A stretch of DNA of 64,000 nucleotides from Lachnospiraceae bacterium (GTDB lineage Bacteria > Bacillota > Clostridia > Lachnospirales > Lachnospiraceae): contig JAAVHZ010000040.1 of assembly GCA_014799465.1 (NCBI GenBank), positions 1 to 64,000 on the forward strand, given 5' to 3'. This document shows, in pieces, positions 1-8,460 of the stretch (the stretch's first letter is position 1; each line of letters opens with the position of its first letter). The position numbers were made by a program, and so were the translations under genes. The notes under the pieces were generated by a model. That model made no database searches, was not told the origin of the DNA, and saw only the letters and a program-made list of their open reading frames with translations.

Positions 1-765
1 CGTAGTATGTTATTCCGTAGTACATTTCCTGTTTTAACAGTCCGAAGAAATTTTCCATAACCGAATTATCATAGCAATTGCCTTTGCGAGACATACTCTG
101 AAAAATTCTATTTTCTTTTTATTCACGAGAGTACGCAGGCATTTGATATGCCCAACCTCTATCTGAATGAAAAGTTCTCCTGTAAGGGCAATCAGAAGTG
201 ATTTCGATTGCTTTCTTTTGAGCAGATAATACACTTACCGCAGATGGAGTTTTGCTAATCCCATAACTGATTATTTCGCCATTAAACATATCTAAAAATG
301 GGTCCGGATACAGTTTCTTAATAATCATCCGTCCTTTTTCATCAATCTCATAATACTTGAATTCTGTAGTATCAGTAGTAATCTTTTGATGAGGAATGGC
401 AGTATGAAAACGTCTATGAATTCTATTCGGTGCAATTCTACCAACTTTACCCTTATAAGAATTATATCATCGACTTTTGCGTGTGTACGAGGTTACCTGC
501 AATCCAAGTTTTTGCATAATCCTTTGAATTTTCTTTTTATTAACATTGATTCCTTCTTTTCGAAGAACAGCCTGCACACGACGATATCCAAAATCCTTAT
601 GTTCATCATGTATAGTTAGAATTCTTTCCTCTAATTCTGTGTCAGGGTCAACTCTGTCAAAACGCTTTCGCCAATACATATACGTTACTTTAGGAAAGCC
701 AACTACTGCGAGAATATCTTTCAGTTTGAATTCTCCTCGGAGGCTGTGGATGATTCTCGCTGTTT
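1..765 (-). pseudogene. IS3 transposase orfB (DDE integrase core), two nonsense codons, 3' end outside window
   Basis: The frame entered by -1 shift near the A6 run reads through FKLKDILAVVGFPKVTYMYW, then the DDE core. The catalytic residues are visible: Asp in TTDTTEFKYYE, Asp in FHSDRGWAYQ, and Glu in YDNSVMENFFG. The frame contains TGA at 467-469 (after SYTRKSR) and TAA at 119-121 (after PAYSRE). In both places the sequence continues in the same frame with good family similarity, so these are point nonsense changes and not frameshifts. Transposase production from this copy is unlikely. Confidence 0.85.
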
Positions 766-1302
766 TTTCAGAAGAGCTTCCTCCTCTAAACGCAGCCTCC
801 TCAGTTCTTTTAAATGTGCATTCTCAATTCTGAGTTTTAATAATTCGTCTTCCAGCTGTTTCACATGCTCTGCACCAGTGTCTGCCAGTGTTATATCTTC
901 AGCCAGTGTTACATCTGCATTTACTTTCTTTGAATCCAATGATTTCTTTCTACCTTTCTTTTTCGGTCTCAAGGCATCAGGTCCGGCAATTCTAAAATCA
1001 TTTACCCATTTTGTTATTAGAAGTGGATTTTTAATTCCTTGTGATAAAGCCAACTCCTAATATGAGACTTCACTTGATAGATATAATTCTACTACATGAA
1101 GTTTATATTCGAAAGAATAAGATTCATTTTTTCTTGAACGCATCAAGCCACTGTCTCCGAATTTTTGATATGCTGCTATCCACCGTTGTATTTGAGCATG
1201 GTTAGGAATACCATACTTTTTTGCCAGAAATCCTATGCCGCCTTGACCATCGAGGGATTCCATAACTATTTGTTTTTTGAGTTCATAAGAATATTTTGCC
1301 AT
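721..1302 (-). pseudogene. IS3 transposase orfA, interrupted by an amber codon
   Basis: The reading frame starts at an ATG (MAKYSYELKK) preceded by GGGAGG. It encodes two helix-turn-helix segments followed by a leucine/lysine-rich coiled coil, the usual layout of IS150-group OrfA. A TAG at 1057-1059 splits the frame in SSEVSY*ELALSQGI. Relatives usually have Gln here, so a single CAG-to-TAG change explains it. An A6 run at 763-768 near the end of the frame is where orfA and the orfB frame overlap. This fits the programmed -1 frameshift known for IS3 elements, although the exact slip site is an inference. Confidence 0.85.
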
Positions 1303-1359
1303 AAAAAACCGACCTCCCAATCGTTAGATTTTTGGTCTAACTTTTAGGGGTCGGTTCAT

Positions 1360-1500
1360 AAATATGCTCCATTCTATTATGTTAATTACGGAAATTATGA
1401 CACAATTCTTGATAAGATAAATGCAAAAATAGGAAAAGAACTATATAAATTAAGTATTGAAAGGATAAATAATGAAAGTAAAGATAAAAAAGTTAAATGA
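1360..1500 (+). pseudogene. 3' fragment of a gene truncated by the IS
   Basis: From the IS end an open frame reads about 46 residues (YYVNYGNYDTILDKINAKIG and on to a Lys-rich tail), ending in TGA at 1498-1500 and overlapping the start of dut by 29 bases. There is no start codon on the IS-free side, so it looks like the tail of a gene interrupted by the insertion. The overlap with dut suggests an original operon. The family is not recognisable from so short a piece, and chance open frame is possible. Confidence 0.4.
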
Positions 1501-1906
1501 CAATGCAGTTATTCCAATAAGAGGGAGCGAAGAAGCTGCCGGTAATGATATTTATGCTTGTATTACTGAAGAAGCTCAGATTAATCCTCATGAAACAGTA
1601 AAAATACCAACTGGATTTGCTACTGAGATACCAAATGGATTAGTAGCACTAATATATTCAAGGAGTGGAATGGCAACTAAAAAAGGATTAGTTGTATGTC
1701 AGGGTGTCGGTGTGATTGATAGTGATTATAGAGGTGAATGGTTTATACCTTTACATAATGACACAAATAATATTCAATCGGTGCAGCCTAATGAAAGAAT
1801 TGCACAAGTAATATTTACAGATTTTATAGTGCCAGAATTTATTGAAACAGATAGATTGTTAGATACAGAAAGAGGAGATGGTGGATTTGGAAGTACAGGA
1901 AAGTAA
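1472..1906 (+). CDS. dut: dUTP diphosphatase (dUTPase)
   Basis: Trimeric dUTPase of 144 residues that hydrolyses dUTP to dUMP and pyrophosphate, keeping uracil out of DNA. All five family motifs are present in order: AAGNDIYA (1), SRSGMATKKG (2), GVIDSDYRGEW (3, with the catalytic Asp), PNERIAQVIF (4) and RGDGGFGSTG (5, the mobile C-terminal arm). A GAAAGG site precedes the ATG. The gene lies between an IS-truncated frame and an excisionase/integrase pair, so it is cargo of the first integrative element and probably not a core gene. Phages and mobile elements often carry dUTPases. Confidence 0.95.
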   Translation: MKVKIKKLNDNAVIPIRGSEEAAGNDIYACITEEAQINPHETVKIPTGFATEIPNGLVALIYSRSGMATKKGLVVCQGVGVIDSDYRGEWFIPLHNDTNNIQSVQPNERIAQVIFTDFIVPEFIETDRLLDTERGDGGFGSTGK

Positions 1907-2101
1907 AAATCATGTACCAATATGGAAAAAATATACGCTGGCTGTTAATGAAGCTGTGCAATATTTTAATTTAGGTGAAAAAAACTTAGAAAATTAATAT
2001 CAGATTATAATGATTATGGATTCGTTTTGCAAAATGGAAGTAAGACTTTAATAAAACGAGAAAAATTTGAAGAATTTATTAATGACACAAATTCGATATA
2101 A
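1878..2101 (+). pseudogene. xis: Tn916-type excisionase, frameshifted
   Basis: The frame beginning at 1878 reads VPIWKKYTLAVNEAVQYF and so on, matching the small Tn916-family excisionases (winged-helix, roughly 65 residues). At an A7 run near 1978-1984 it runs into a stop. Adding one A (A8) restores LRKLISDYNDYGF...LIKREKFEEFIND, the expected C-terminal half. A one-base deletion in the homopolymer is therefore the simplest explanation; programmed slippage or a sequencing error are alternatives. It overlaps dut and precedes the integrase. The complete homologue in the second element is at 11928-12236. Confidence 0.75.
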
Positions 2102-2114
2102 AATTATATATTTT

Positions 2115-2161
2115 GAGCTTTAGTTATGTTATACTAATTTTATCATACTAAAGCTCTTTTT
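2115..2161 (+). terminator. Hairpin plus T-run between xis and int
   Basis: GAGCTTTAGT (2115-2124) pairs with ACTAAAGCTC (2147-2156) and is followed by a T-run. It has the shape of an intrinsic terminator directly in front of the integrase ribosome site and could attenuate int expression. Confidence 0.6.
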
Positions 2162-2179
2162 CATAAGATAGGAGCAGAA

Positions 2180-3379
2180 ATGAGTGTAAAAAGAAGAGAT
2201 AATAAAAATCGGGTTTTACGTAGTGGTGAAAGCCAACGTCCAGATGGGAGATATGCATATGTCTATGTAGATAATAATGGAAAACAAAAATTTCTCTACA
2301 GTTGGAAATTGGAAAATACAGATAAGATACCATATGGGAAACGAGATTGCGTATCCTTGCGAGATAAAATTAAGCTGCTTAAAAAGGATTTGGATGATGG
2401 AATAGTTTCTAATGGTGGTGAAATGACCGTGTTACAGTTAGTGGAGAAGTATATATCGCAGAAAACAGGGGTGCGGCACAACACGGAAGCAAATTACAAT
2501 TTTGTAGTCAACATTATTAAAAAAGAAGCGTTTGGCAAGAAACGAATCGACAAGGTGAAACTGTCGGATGCAAAATGTTGGCTTATCAAATTGCAACAGG
2601 ACGGGAGAGGGTACAGTTCCATCCATTCAGTCAGGGGAGTTGTAAGACCTGCATTTCAGATGGCGGTTGACGATGATTTGATACGCAAGAATCCGTTTGA
2701 GTTTCAGCTTGCAACTGTTGTAGTGAATGACAGTGTGACAAGAGAAGCGATTACAAGAAAGCAGGAACAGGCTTTTCTTGAATTTGTAGCACAGGATAAA
2801 CATTTTTGCAGATACTATGATGGAATCTATATCTTATTTAAAACAGGGCTTCGGATTTCTGAATTTGTGGGGCTGACGCTGAATGATATTGATATGCAGA
2901 ACCGAAAAATCAATGTCAATCATCAATTACAGCGAAAAAGAAATATGGAGTATGTGATTGAGGACACAAAAACTACAAGCGGTACAAGGGAAATACCTAT
3001 GTCCGATGAGGTATATGAGTGTTTTCAGCGAATCATCGCAAACAGAAAGAAAGTGAAAACTGAACCTATGATAGATGGTAAATGTGGCTTCCTGTATCTG
3101 GATAAAAATGATATGCCAATGGTAGCCCTACATTGGGAGAAATACTTTCAACGTATTTGTGAAAAGTACAACAGTGTTTATAAGGTGCAGATGCCAAAGG
3201 TCACACCTCATGTATGCAGGCATACTTTTTGTTCCAACATGGCAAAGAGTGGTATGAATCCGAAAACACTTCAGTACCTTATGGGACATTCTGATATTGG
3301 CGTTACATTGAATACCTATACACATGTAGGTTATGAAGATGCACAAAAGGAAATGAAAAGAGTACAAAAAGCTTACTAA
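2180..3379 (+). CDS. int: Tn916-type tyrosine integrase of the first element
   Basis: Site-specific tyrosine recombinase of 399 residues. The N-terminal arm-binding domain (about 1-75) is followed by a core-binding SAM-like domain (TVLQLVEKYISQKTGVRHNT onward) and the catalytic domain. Catalytic residues visible are Arg in FKTGLRISEF, HxxR in HVCRH, His in MGHSDIGVTL and the nucleophile Tyr380 in NTYTH. The integrase at 12327 is nearly identical in the core-binding and catalytic parts and clearly more different in the N-terminal domain. The gene is followed by TTTTACTAAT repeats and the phosphatase relic, which places it at the right end of an integrated element. Confidence 0.95.
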   Translation: MSVKRRDNKNRVLRSGESQRPDGRYAYVYVDNNGKQKFLYSWKLENTDKIPYGKRDCVSLRDKIKLLKKDLDDGIVSNGGEMTVLQLVEKYISQKTGVRHNTEANYNFVVNIIKKEAFGKKRIDKVKLSDAKCWLIKLQQDGRGYSSIHSVRGVVRPAFQMAVDDDLIRKNPFEFQLATVVVNDSVTREAITRKQEQAFLEFVAQDKHFCRYYDGIYILFKTGLRISEFVGLTLNDIDMQNRKINVNHQLQRKRNMEYVIEDTKTTSGTREIPMSDEVYECFQRIIANRKKVKTEPMIDGKCGFLYLDKNDMPMVALHWEKYFQRICEKYNSVYKVQMPKVTPHVCRHTFCSNMAKSGMNPKTLQYLMGHSDIGVTLNTYTHVGYEDAQKEMKRVQKAY

Positions 3380-3411
3380 TGATGATTAGTAAATTAGTAA
3401 AAACAAAGTCA

Positions 3412-3433
3412 TTTTACTAATGATTTTACTAAT
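3412..3433 (+). repeat. Direct repeats, likely arm-type integrase sites of the first element
   Basis: TTTTACTAAT occurs twice with a 12-bp period between the integrase stop and the attachment core, and a related ATTAGTAAATTAGTAAA stretch lies just upstream. Tn916-type integrases bind such DR2 repeats with their N-terminal domain. The assignment is from position and shape. Confidence 0.45.
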
Positions 3434-3562
3434 TTTGAGGTCAAAGTTATGCCAACTTATACTATGATATGCCGAAAATAGTATAAGACCACTCTGTTAG
3501 TAAAAAACCTAAGAATGGCTTAAAATAAAGCAAAATCAAGCATTTACGGAGGTTTTAGAGCA

Positions 3563-3613
3563 ATGATTAAAATATTATTCGTCTGCCACGGCAACATCTT
3601 TAGAAAACGCTGA
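3563..3613 (+). pseudogene. Relic of the start of the phosphotyrosine phosphatase gene (attachment-site copy)
   Basis: After a GGAGG ribosome site the frame reads MIKILFVCHGNI, as in the intact gene at 13671 (MIKILFICHGNI), then diverges to FRKR and a stop. The upstream sequence also matches (ATTTACGGAGGTTTTA at both loci). This is the start cassette carried at the right end of the first element. It was separated from the phosphatase body when the second element entered at the same site. Confidence 0.85.
3584..3599 (+). repeat. Left attachment core of the second element (tandem junction)
   Basis: TGCCACGGCAACATCT is repeated exactly at 13692-13707, in the same orientation, 10,108 bp away. 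It covers codons 8-12 of the phosphatase frame (CHGNI) plus one base. Sequence matches around it on the left side (ribosome site and start codon) but diverges to the right, as expected for a junction between two elements that use one site. Confidence 0.85.
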
Positions 3614-3656
3614 AAACATTGAAATACAAGGCTTGCTGGATATTTTAGTACGAATA

Positions 3657-3679
3657 TTACATCAATTTTACATCAAATT
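3657..3679 (+). repeat. Left-end arm-type repeats of the second element
   Basis: Two direct copies of an ACATCAA(A)TT motif (TTACATCAATTT then TACATCAAATT). Nearly the same pair recurs at 13534-13557 beside the integrase gene, and both copies are preceded by GTACGA. Matching repeats at both ends are expected of arm-type binding sites for a Tn916-type integrase. Confidence 0.65.
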
Positions 3680-4334
3680 TGAAAGGGCATTATAAGCGGT
3701 GAAAAGAATATTAGTATAAGTTACATCTAAATTAAGATGGATATTTTATTTCTCATTCTATATAAACAAATGCATACTCTATACATACATCCTACTACAT
3801 TTATCCAATAATCATATCTCTATTCTAAAGCAAAGATTTGTCTGCTCTATTTCAGAAATCCCCTCTATCTTCTCTGATATTTGATTCAAGCCATTATCGT
3901 ACACATACTTAAAAAGGTATTTAATATCAAAAGATACAAACCAATTATGAAGCCAATATGCAAACATACAGTAACAAAAAGACAAATAATAAAATATGAA
4001 TTTCATGTGCGTATATACCCCTAGAATCCATTTTTGGCATTTGGGCATAAAATTTATAGGGCGGACAGTATAAAATGCGAATTTGAGTGTTCTAATGTGT
4101 TTTAAGCTAAAGAATGGGAGTATTGATAATAGCATGGTGTGATGCAGGAATTAAATGATAGAATCGGAAACAGAAATAGCACTGTAGAAAAAGAATTTTA
4201 TAATACAAAATATTTTTCCTGATATATATGTTTAATCGTTCAGCTATATCAACTATGTTTTATTCACACCTGACCACCGAAGGTGTCAGTATTTAATACT
4301 TGTATATATTATTAATACTTGTTAGGACTGTAAA
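3680..4334. other. Gene-poor stretch at the left end of the second element
   Basis: AT-rich sequence with no convincing gene. A 107-codon minus-strand frame (3812-4135) has no clear ribosome site or recognisable domain; its C-terminal part (VYDNGLNQISEKIEGISEIE) looks somewhat protein-like, so a decayed gene is possible. A small hairpin (ACACCT/AGGTGT) and repeated TTAATACTTG motifs lie around 4265-4325. Confidence 0.35.
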
Positions 4335-4455
4335 AATTTGCACATCCGCTGTGAAATTTTGAGGGGGTCTGAAACCAAATTTGCACATGGTACGTGCAAA
4401 TTGTGAATCTGTAATGTAGTTGTATTTCCAAATTTGCATATGCTACGTGCAAATT
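4335..4455. repeat. Three iterated palindromes of the AATTTGCAC-N7-GTGCAAATT type
   Basis: Two strong palindromes (4378-4402 and 4431-4455) share the arms AATTTGCA and ACGTGCAAATT with different centres. A weaker one (4335-4359) has arms AAATTTGCACA and TGTGAAATTT. They are spaced about 43 and 53 bp apart, lie just beyond the 3' end of the minus-strand XRE gene, and overlap no gene. Iterated palindromes in this position could be operators or binding sites of a replication or regulatory protein. Confidence 0.6.
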
Positions 4456-4483
4456 GTGTAGAACTTTAAAAAATTATTATAAG

Positions 4484-4702
4484 TTATAACTTTTGGTCAT
4501 TCTCATTTGGTATATATTCAGCAATATCTTCTAATTTACAATCCAATATTCTGCACAAATCATTCAATGTTGTAGTATTCATTGGTTTATTCTTGCGTAA
4601 TTTATCAATCGTGGCACTGGAGATATGATGTTTATTGATTAGTGTGTAAGTTGTTTCAATAGAATTTTTCAGTGTTTCCCAGAATGGACTATAGCTAATC
4701 AT
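4484..4702 (-). CDS. XRE/Cro-family transcriptional regulator
   Basis: A 72-residue helix-turn-helix protein of the short Cro/CI type found at the control end of Tn916-like elements. The HTH is visible in TYTLINKHHISSATIDKLRKNKP (about 18-40) followed by TTTLNDLCRILDCKLEDI, the typical fourth helix and C-terminal extension. An AAAGGAG site lies upstream of the ATG. It is divergent from the zinc-ribbon gene at 4858, so the 155-bp gap probably holds promoters for both. The likely role is to control the lysogeny-like state of the second element (inference). Confidence 0.85.
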   Translation of the reverse strand: MISYSPFWETLKNSIETTYTLINKHHISSATIDKLRKNKPMNTTTLNDLCRILDCKLEDIAEYIPNENDQKL

Positions 4703-4857
4703 CTACCATAATCTCCTTTCAGATTGATAGTATCAGCATAAAATATAGTTTTATACTTGACTATAGTTAGAAAGATGACTATAATGGGGAAAGGTGTTTG
4801 TATATGCTTATGAAATTCAGTAATAGAGTAATAAAAACAATCAATGGAGAATACAAA

Positions 4858-5256
4858 ATGAATACAATACGTTGTCCTAAATGCAGAAAAATGATAAATA
4901 AAAAAGATACGAAATGTGGTTATTGTGGTTTTGATGGGATACATACATATGTTTCAAAACAAAAAAGAACGGAAAGTGATGTTTTTGATGGAAACAATTC
5001 TAATGTTAGCTGGAAGGAAATTTTTGTTCTATGCATCATTGTAATTGCAGCTTTTTGGCTGTTGGGTTCATGGGTAGGGACTGGCAATAATTCAAAAGAA
5101 GAAAAATGTCAAGTCTGCTATAAAACATTCACTAATAATGATGATGTACATAGCATTATTATGACCAATATGTGCGAAAATTGTTATAGTAATTTTAAAT
5201 ATACACAAGATTTGAAAGAAGAATTGAAAAAGTATGAAGAAAGATATGGGGATTAA
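4858..5256 (+). CDS. Membrane protein with N-terminal zinc ribbon and second Cys-rich motif
   Basis: A 132-residue protein. The N-terminus carries a zinc ribbon (CPKCRKMIN...CGYCGF, about residues 6-25). One hydrophobic segment follows (WKEIFVLCIIVIAAFWLLGSWV, about 52-73), then a second putative zinc site (CQVCYKTF...MCENCYSNF) and a charged C-terminal tail. The start is set by GGAG eleven bases upstream of ATG-AAT-ACA; an upstream in-frame ATG exists at 4798 without a ribosome site. It is divergent from the XRE gene. Zinc-ribbon-plus-membrane proteins of this type are common in Lachnospiraceae; the function is unknown. Confidence 0.7.
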   Translation: MNTIRCPKCRKMINKKDTKCGYCGFDGIHTYVSKQKRTESDVFDGNNSNVSWKEIFVLCIIVIAAFWLLGSWVGTGNNSKEEKCQVCYKTFTNNDDVHSIIMTNMCENCYSNFKYTQDLKEELKKYEERYGD

Positions 5257-6071
5257 TAATTGACACATATTATTGCTTAAGAGTATGACTATCAATTTAC
5301 GCAAAGGCATTTTACTATACATGGTAAGATGTCTTTTTTATATGATAAATGTCAAATAGGGTCGGTATGCTTATATAGTCGTATGAAACTGTATTATTGT
5401 ATTTTCGGCAATCAACTTTTCGGGAGATTTCAAAAATCCGTTGAGGAATAGATGCACCCCACAATAGGTAATCCGAAAAGTGAAATCAAAAAAATTATGT
5501 AATATGCCCCCTATACACCTATACCCTGCTGCCACATGGGATATAATAATAGTCTGCTATCCTGTTGCATAAATAATCAATAGATACTCGCTAAAGCAAT
5601 ATCATATCCAATATTTCTAATTAATCCCCATCCAGAACACCAAATTATGCCCAAATTCCTATTAAAACTGCATTACCATAAATGATATATGCCTAACGTC
5701 ATAAAAAACAAATTTGCCATTGTTTTGTTTGATTTTCTCTAAGAAATCCATATAGCAATACCGATAGCAACAACTATAATACAATGATATTGTAATTCTC
5801 AAATACTGCAATTATATCAATTATTTTCCGCTGATACACAATGCATCACAGAACACATTACAAAACGCTTATACAATCGTTTTCAGTTCTGATATATAAA
5901 CACCTGATACAGTTCATAGGACTATGAATATATGCCATTATGCAAAGAGTTATATAATCAAAATGCAAGTCAAATATAACTTATATTGGCATAATATCCA
6001 CAACAAAAAAGAGATGCTTTTATACAACTGCATCTCTTTATAGAGTATTCATTTTTAGGTTGTTTCAAAGT
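5257..6071. other. 815-bp gene-free, AT-rich stretch
   Basis: No frame here has both a ribosome site and protein-like composition on either strand. The region may be decayed sequence. I see no strong inverted repeat or terminator in it. Confidence 0.5.
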
Positions 6072-6743
6072 TTATAATTTACCACCATTGGCAAGCTGAA
6101 TATACTTTTTCAGTGTGTTTCTACTTATGTTATATTTCCGCATTAAGTCAACTTGTTTTATAGTTCTATCCTTCAAGAATAACTGTATATCAGCTTTTAA
6201 TTCATCTGATATTTTATCAAGTTTGCCTACTGGTCTACCGCTTTTCTTATCGCTTGCATTTATGCCATCCTTAATTCTTTGTACTGTAGTGGCTCTTTCC
6301 TGTTCTGCTCTGTCTAATTCCACTATCAGCAGCAGTTTCACAGTGCTTTCAAGACTTGTTTTTGCCACAAGATTTTGTTCTTTTGCCACACTAAGCAGTT
6401 GTTTGATATATGGGGTGCTTACTGTCTGATTGTCAATAAATATCAGTTCTATGCCTTTATTAAGCAATTCCATATACTTTGTATATCCATGTTCTGCCTG
6501 TCTTGTGAATCTGCATATATCTTTAAATATAATTGTATCTCCTGCTTGCACTATGCTTTCCAGCTTTTGCCACTGTTTACGGTCTGTGAAATTCTTACCA
6601 CTTTTATCTTCCTTAAACTCAAGCAGATATTCGATGTTATTCTCTTTCGCATATCTTTGTAATGCATTCTCCTGTCTTGTGAATTTCTGCAATCCACGCT
6701 CTTCCTCTGTTGATATTCTCATATAGCTATAAAAATTACACAT
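6072..6743 (-). CDS. Serine recombinase (resolvase/invertase family)
   Basis: A site-specific recombinase of about 223 residues in the small resolvase/invertase size class. The N-terminal catalytic domain shows YMRIS, with the nucleophile Ser, then DKSGKNFTDRKQW and FKDICRFTR, matching the conserved (D/S)R-x-x-R region. The C-terminus has a Hin-like helix-turn-helix (KQVDLMRKYNISRNTLKKYI). The ATG at 6743 is preferred because AAAGGTGG lies seven bases upstream. It is the only serine recombinase in the element and is transcribed opposite to its neighbours. It may resolve multimers or invert a segment; an inverted site pair at 10762 and 11248 is a candidate target. Confidence 0.85.
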   Translation of the reverse strand: MCNFYSYMRISTEEERGLQKFTRQENALQRYAKENNIEYLLEFKEDKSGKNFTDRKQWQKLESIVQAGDTIIFKDICRFTRQAEHGYTKYMELLNKGIELIFIDNQTVSTPYIKQLLSVAKEQNLVAKTSLESTVKLLLIVELDRAEQERATTVQRIKDGINASDKKSGRPVGKLDKISDELKADIQLFLKDRTIKQVDLMRKYNISRNTLKKYIQLANGGKL

Positions 6744-6908
6744 ATTCATACCACCTTTCAAAGTCTCAAATAAACTTTAGTTATTTTGATAGTATTATAT
6801 TACTTTCAAACAAACTATTTGTCAATATATTTTGACACTTTTTATAAAAATATTTTCGTGAAAAGTTTGTTTGACACTTTTCCGCTAATTGCTTGTAAGA
6901 TGTAAATA

Positions 6909-6960
6909 AAAAAATGTAAAGCTGATAATTTTTAATTTGTTTCATCAGCTTTACATTTTT
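6909..6960. terminator. Bidirectional-looking hairpin
   Basis: AAAAATGTAAAGCTGAT pairs with ATCAGCTTTACATTTTT across a 17-nt loop, with A- and T-runs on the two sides. It lies between the start of the recombinase gene and the next plus-strand gene and could insulate them. Confidence 0.6.
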
Positions 6961-7091
6961 TAGTGTTTACCGTTATTAGTTAGCTCTTTCCTTATCTGTA
7001 TTATACTAAAAATCTAATTCATTTCAAGGATTGTATTCCCAAATTTAATTGCTAAAATAAAACCCAAAAGAGAAAGAGAGGGTATCACAAT

Positions 7092-7334
7092 ATGAAAAAA
7101 GAAAAAGTATATGAAACTGGTGCGGTATCAACTTTACATGGCATGAATGCGTTTTTTGCTAGGATTCGTGTGTTATTCCCTGAAATTGATAGCTTTATAG
7201 GTTCGCATGAATTGATTAATGAAAGAATCTGCAATAATGAGTGTTATTTAATCAATTTTGATACAAAGAAAACAGTTGTGTATATGAATACTGATGCAGC
7301 ATTACCAGTAAGCAATGGTGCAATGATGGTATAA
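7092..7334 (+). CDS. Small hypothetical protein
   Basis: An 80-residue protein with a GAGAGGG site upstream. It starts MKKEKVYETGAVSTLHGMNAFF and shows no membrane segment or motif I recognise. It is the first of two small plus-strand genes of the second element. The ribosome site and composition support real coding; the function is unknown. Confidence 0.5.
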   Translation: MKKEKVYETGAVSTLHGMNAFFARIRVLFPEIDSFIGSHELINERICNNECYLINFDTKKTVVYMNTDAALPVSNGAMMV

Positions 7335-7428
7335 AAATATAATATGCAAACTTTGTAACACAAAATATTCAATACAAAATAAATTTGCTGACCTATCGGC
7401 ATATCGGGGAGAAAGAAAGTAATATATT

Positions 7429-7797
7429 ATGAACACAATCGACAGAAATTTTCTACTTAATCATGGATTTCAGGAAGATACTGACAAAAAGGTATTGTCA
7501 GAGTTATTCACCAAGTACAATAAATTCAAAGAGGTAAATATTTCTGTAAACCTTACAGAACCTTGTATGTTGCTGGCAAGAAGTAAGGAAAAGAATGTAA
7601 CTGTAGAAGTAAACTCTATTCAGGATAACCGCTTGATTCTGAAAAGAAAACGGAGCAGGGAAAAGTTTGATACTGTGATTATGAATATCCCTTTGGATGA
7701 AATTAATGATTGTTTGGTTAAGGATTATGGTAATGGATTATTTGAGTTTGAATTTGAAGTGTGTAATTTTAGATATTCACTTCACGTATCAGTCTAA
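7429..7797 (+). CDS. Hypothetical protein
   Basis: A 122-residue soluble protein with a GGGGAGAAAG ribosome site. The C-terminal half (NSIQDNRLILKRKRSREKFDTVIMNIPLDEINDCLVKDYGNGLFEFEFEVCNFRYSLHV) looks like a small beta-rich fold. No family is recognised. It follows the 80-residue gene by 94 bp and may be co-transcribed with it. Confidence 0.5.
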   Translation: MNTIDRNFLLNHGFQEDTDKKVLSELFTKYNKFKEVNISVNLTEPCMLLARSKEKNVTVEVNSIQDNRLILKRKRSREKFDTVIMNIPLDEINDCLVKDYGNGLFEFEFEVCNFRYSLHVSV

Positions 7798-8460
7798 AAT
7801 ACATAATAATGCGTGGTGTATCAAAATTAAATACTGAATCAACGAATGAAGAAAGCCACTTTGAATCTGAAAAAAAGATTTGAGTTGCCTTTTTCTTAGC
7901 TTAATATGTTTGTTGGTAATGTTTTTAACTTTTCGGTGAACAGCTTGAAACTATTGATTTTACTGGATTTGTAGGCGGTTATCTGGATGATTTTTGGTTT
8001 TATCTGGCATATCGTTTATAACTCTCGGTCGGCATGGTTTTGAAGGTGTGGCGGGTGAGATAAGGCTTATTATAACTGTTGCCATAAAGAAAAAGTACTT
8101 GTTTTAAGGAGCTAGCAGCAGTTATATAAACAGATTTTCTTTATCAAAATAATCAATAATTACCATAAAACACGAAAAAATCTTATTTGATTTATATTTT
8201 CTTTATAAATTTTATAAAAATTTTATAATATTATGCTAGTCCTAATAATTCGTACTTATTTTAAGGCTTTTTATGTATAGAATTGAATCATAAAAAACCT
8301 TAAAATAAGCACTTTTTCCGTGATTTGCAATTTATTCAAAAATATTGTATATTGTACTCAACGCACAAAGATGTACCTAATTCTCAAAGAAATGTCACGT
8401 AAAAAGAAGTATTTGTAATATTTTAGGAACATTTTGAAAACAAAAAAGGAGGTAGCCATT
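7798..8460. other. Gene-free stretch with a large hairpin at 8252-8312
   Basis: About 660 bp with no convincing gene. An imperfect terminator-like hairpin lies near 7850-7895. A longer one has left arm GTACTTATTTTAAGGC (8252-8267, continuing TTTTTATG) and right arm ending CCTTAAAATAAGCAC (to 8312). The flank around 8200-8240 is very AT-rich. The arrangement could be a terminator or part of a replication origin; neither is shown. Confidence 0.4.

Larger units (their letters stand above)
1..1358 (-). mobile_element. IS3-family (IS150-group-like) insertion sequence, decayed, left end cut by window edge
   Basis: Two overlapping transposase frames read on the minus strand. orfA has helix-turn-helix segments and orfB carries the DDE integrase core. 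The end upstream of orfA appears to lie near 1358, where the plus strand reads cttttaggggtcggttca, which resembles IS3-family termini. The other terminus and the end of orfB lie outside the window. Three in-frame stop codons (TAG at 1057-1059, TGA at 467-469, TAA at 119-121) interrupt otherwise continuous family sequence. The copy is therefore probably inactive. It sits in front of a truncated reading frame that runs into dut, so it has probably cut a gene of the neighbouring element. Confidence 0.9.

Noticed and set aside
3412-3433. Possible CRISPR-like repeats behind the first integrase
   Set aside because: The repeats are 10 bp with 12-bp period and no spacers; the position fits integrase arm sites. 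No CRISPR array was seen anywhere in the window.
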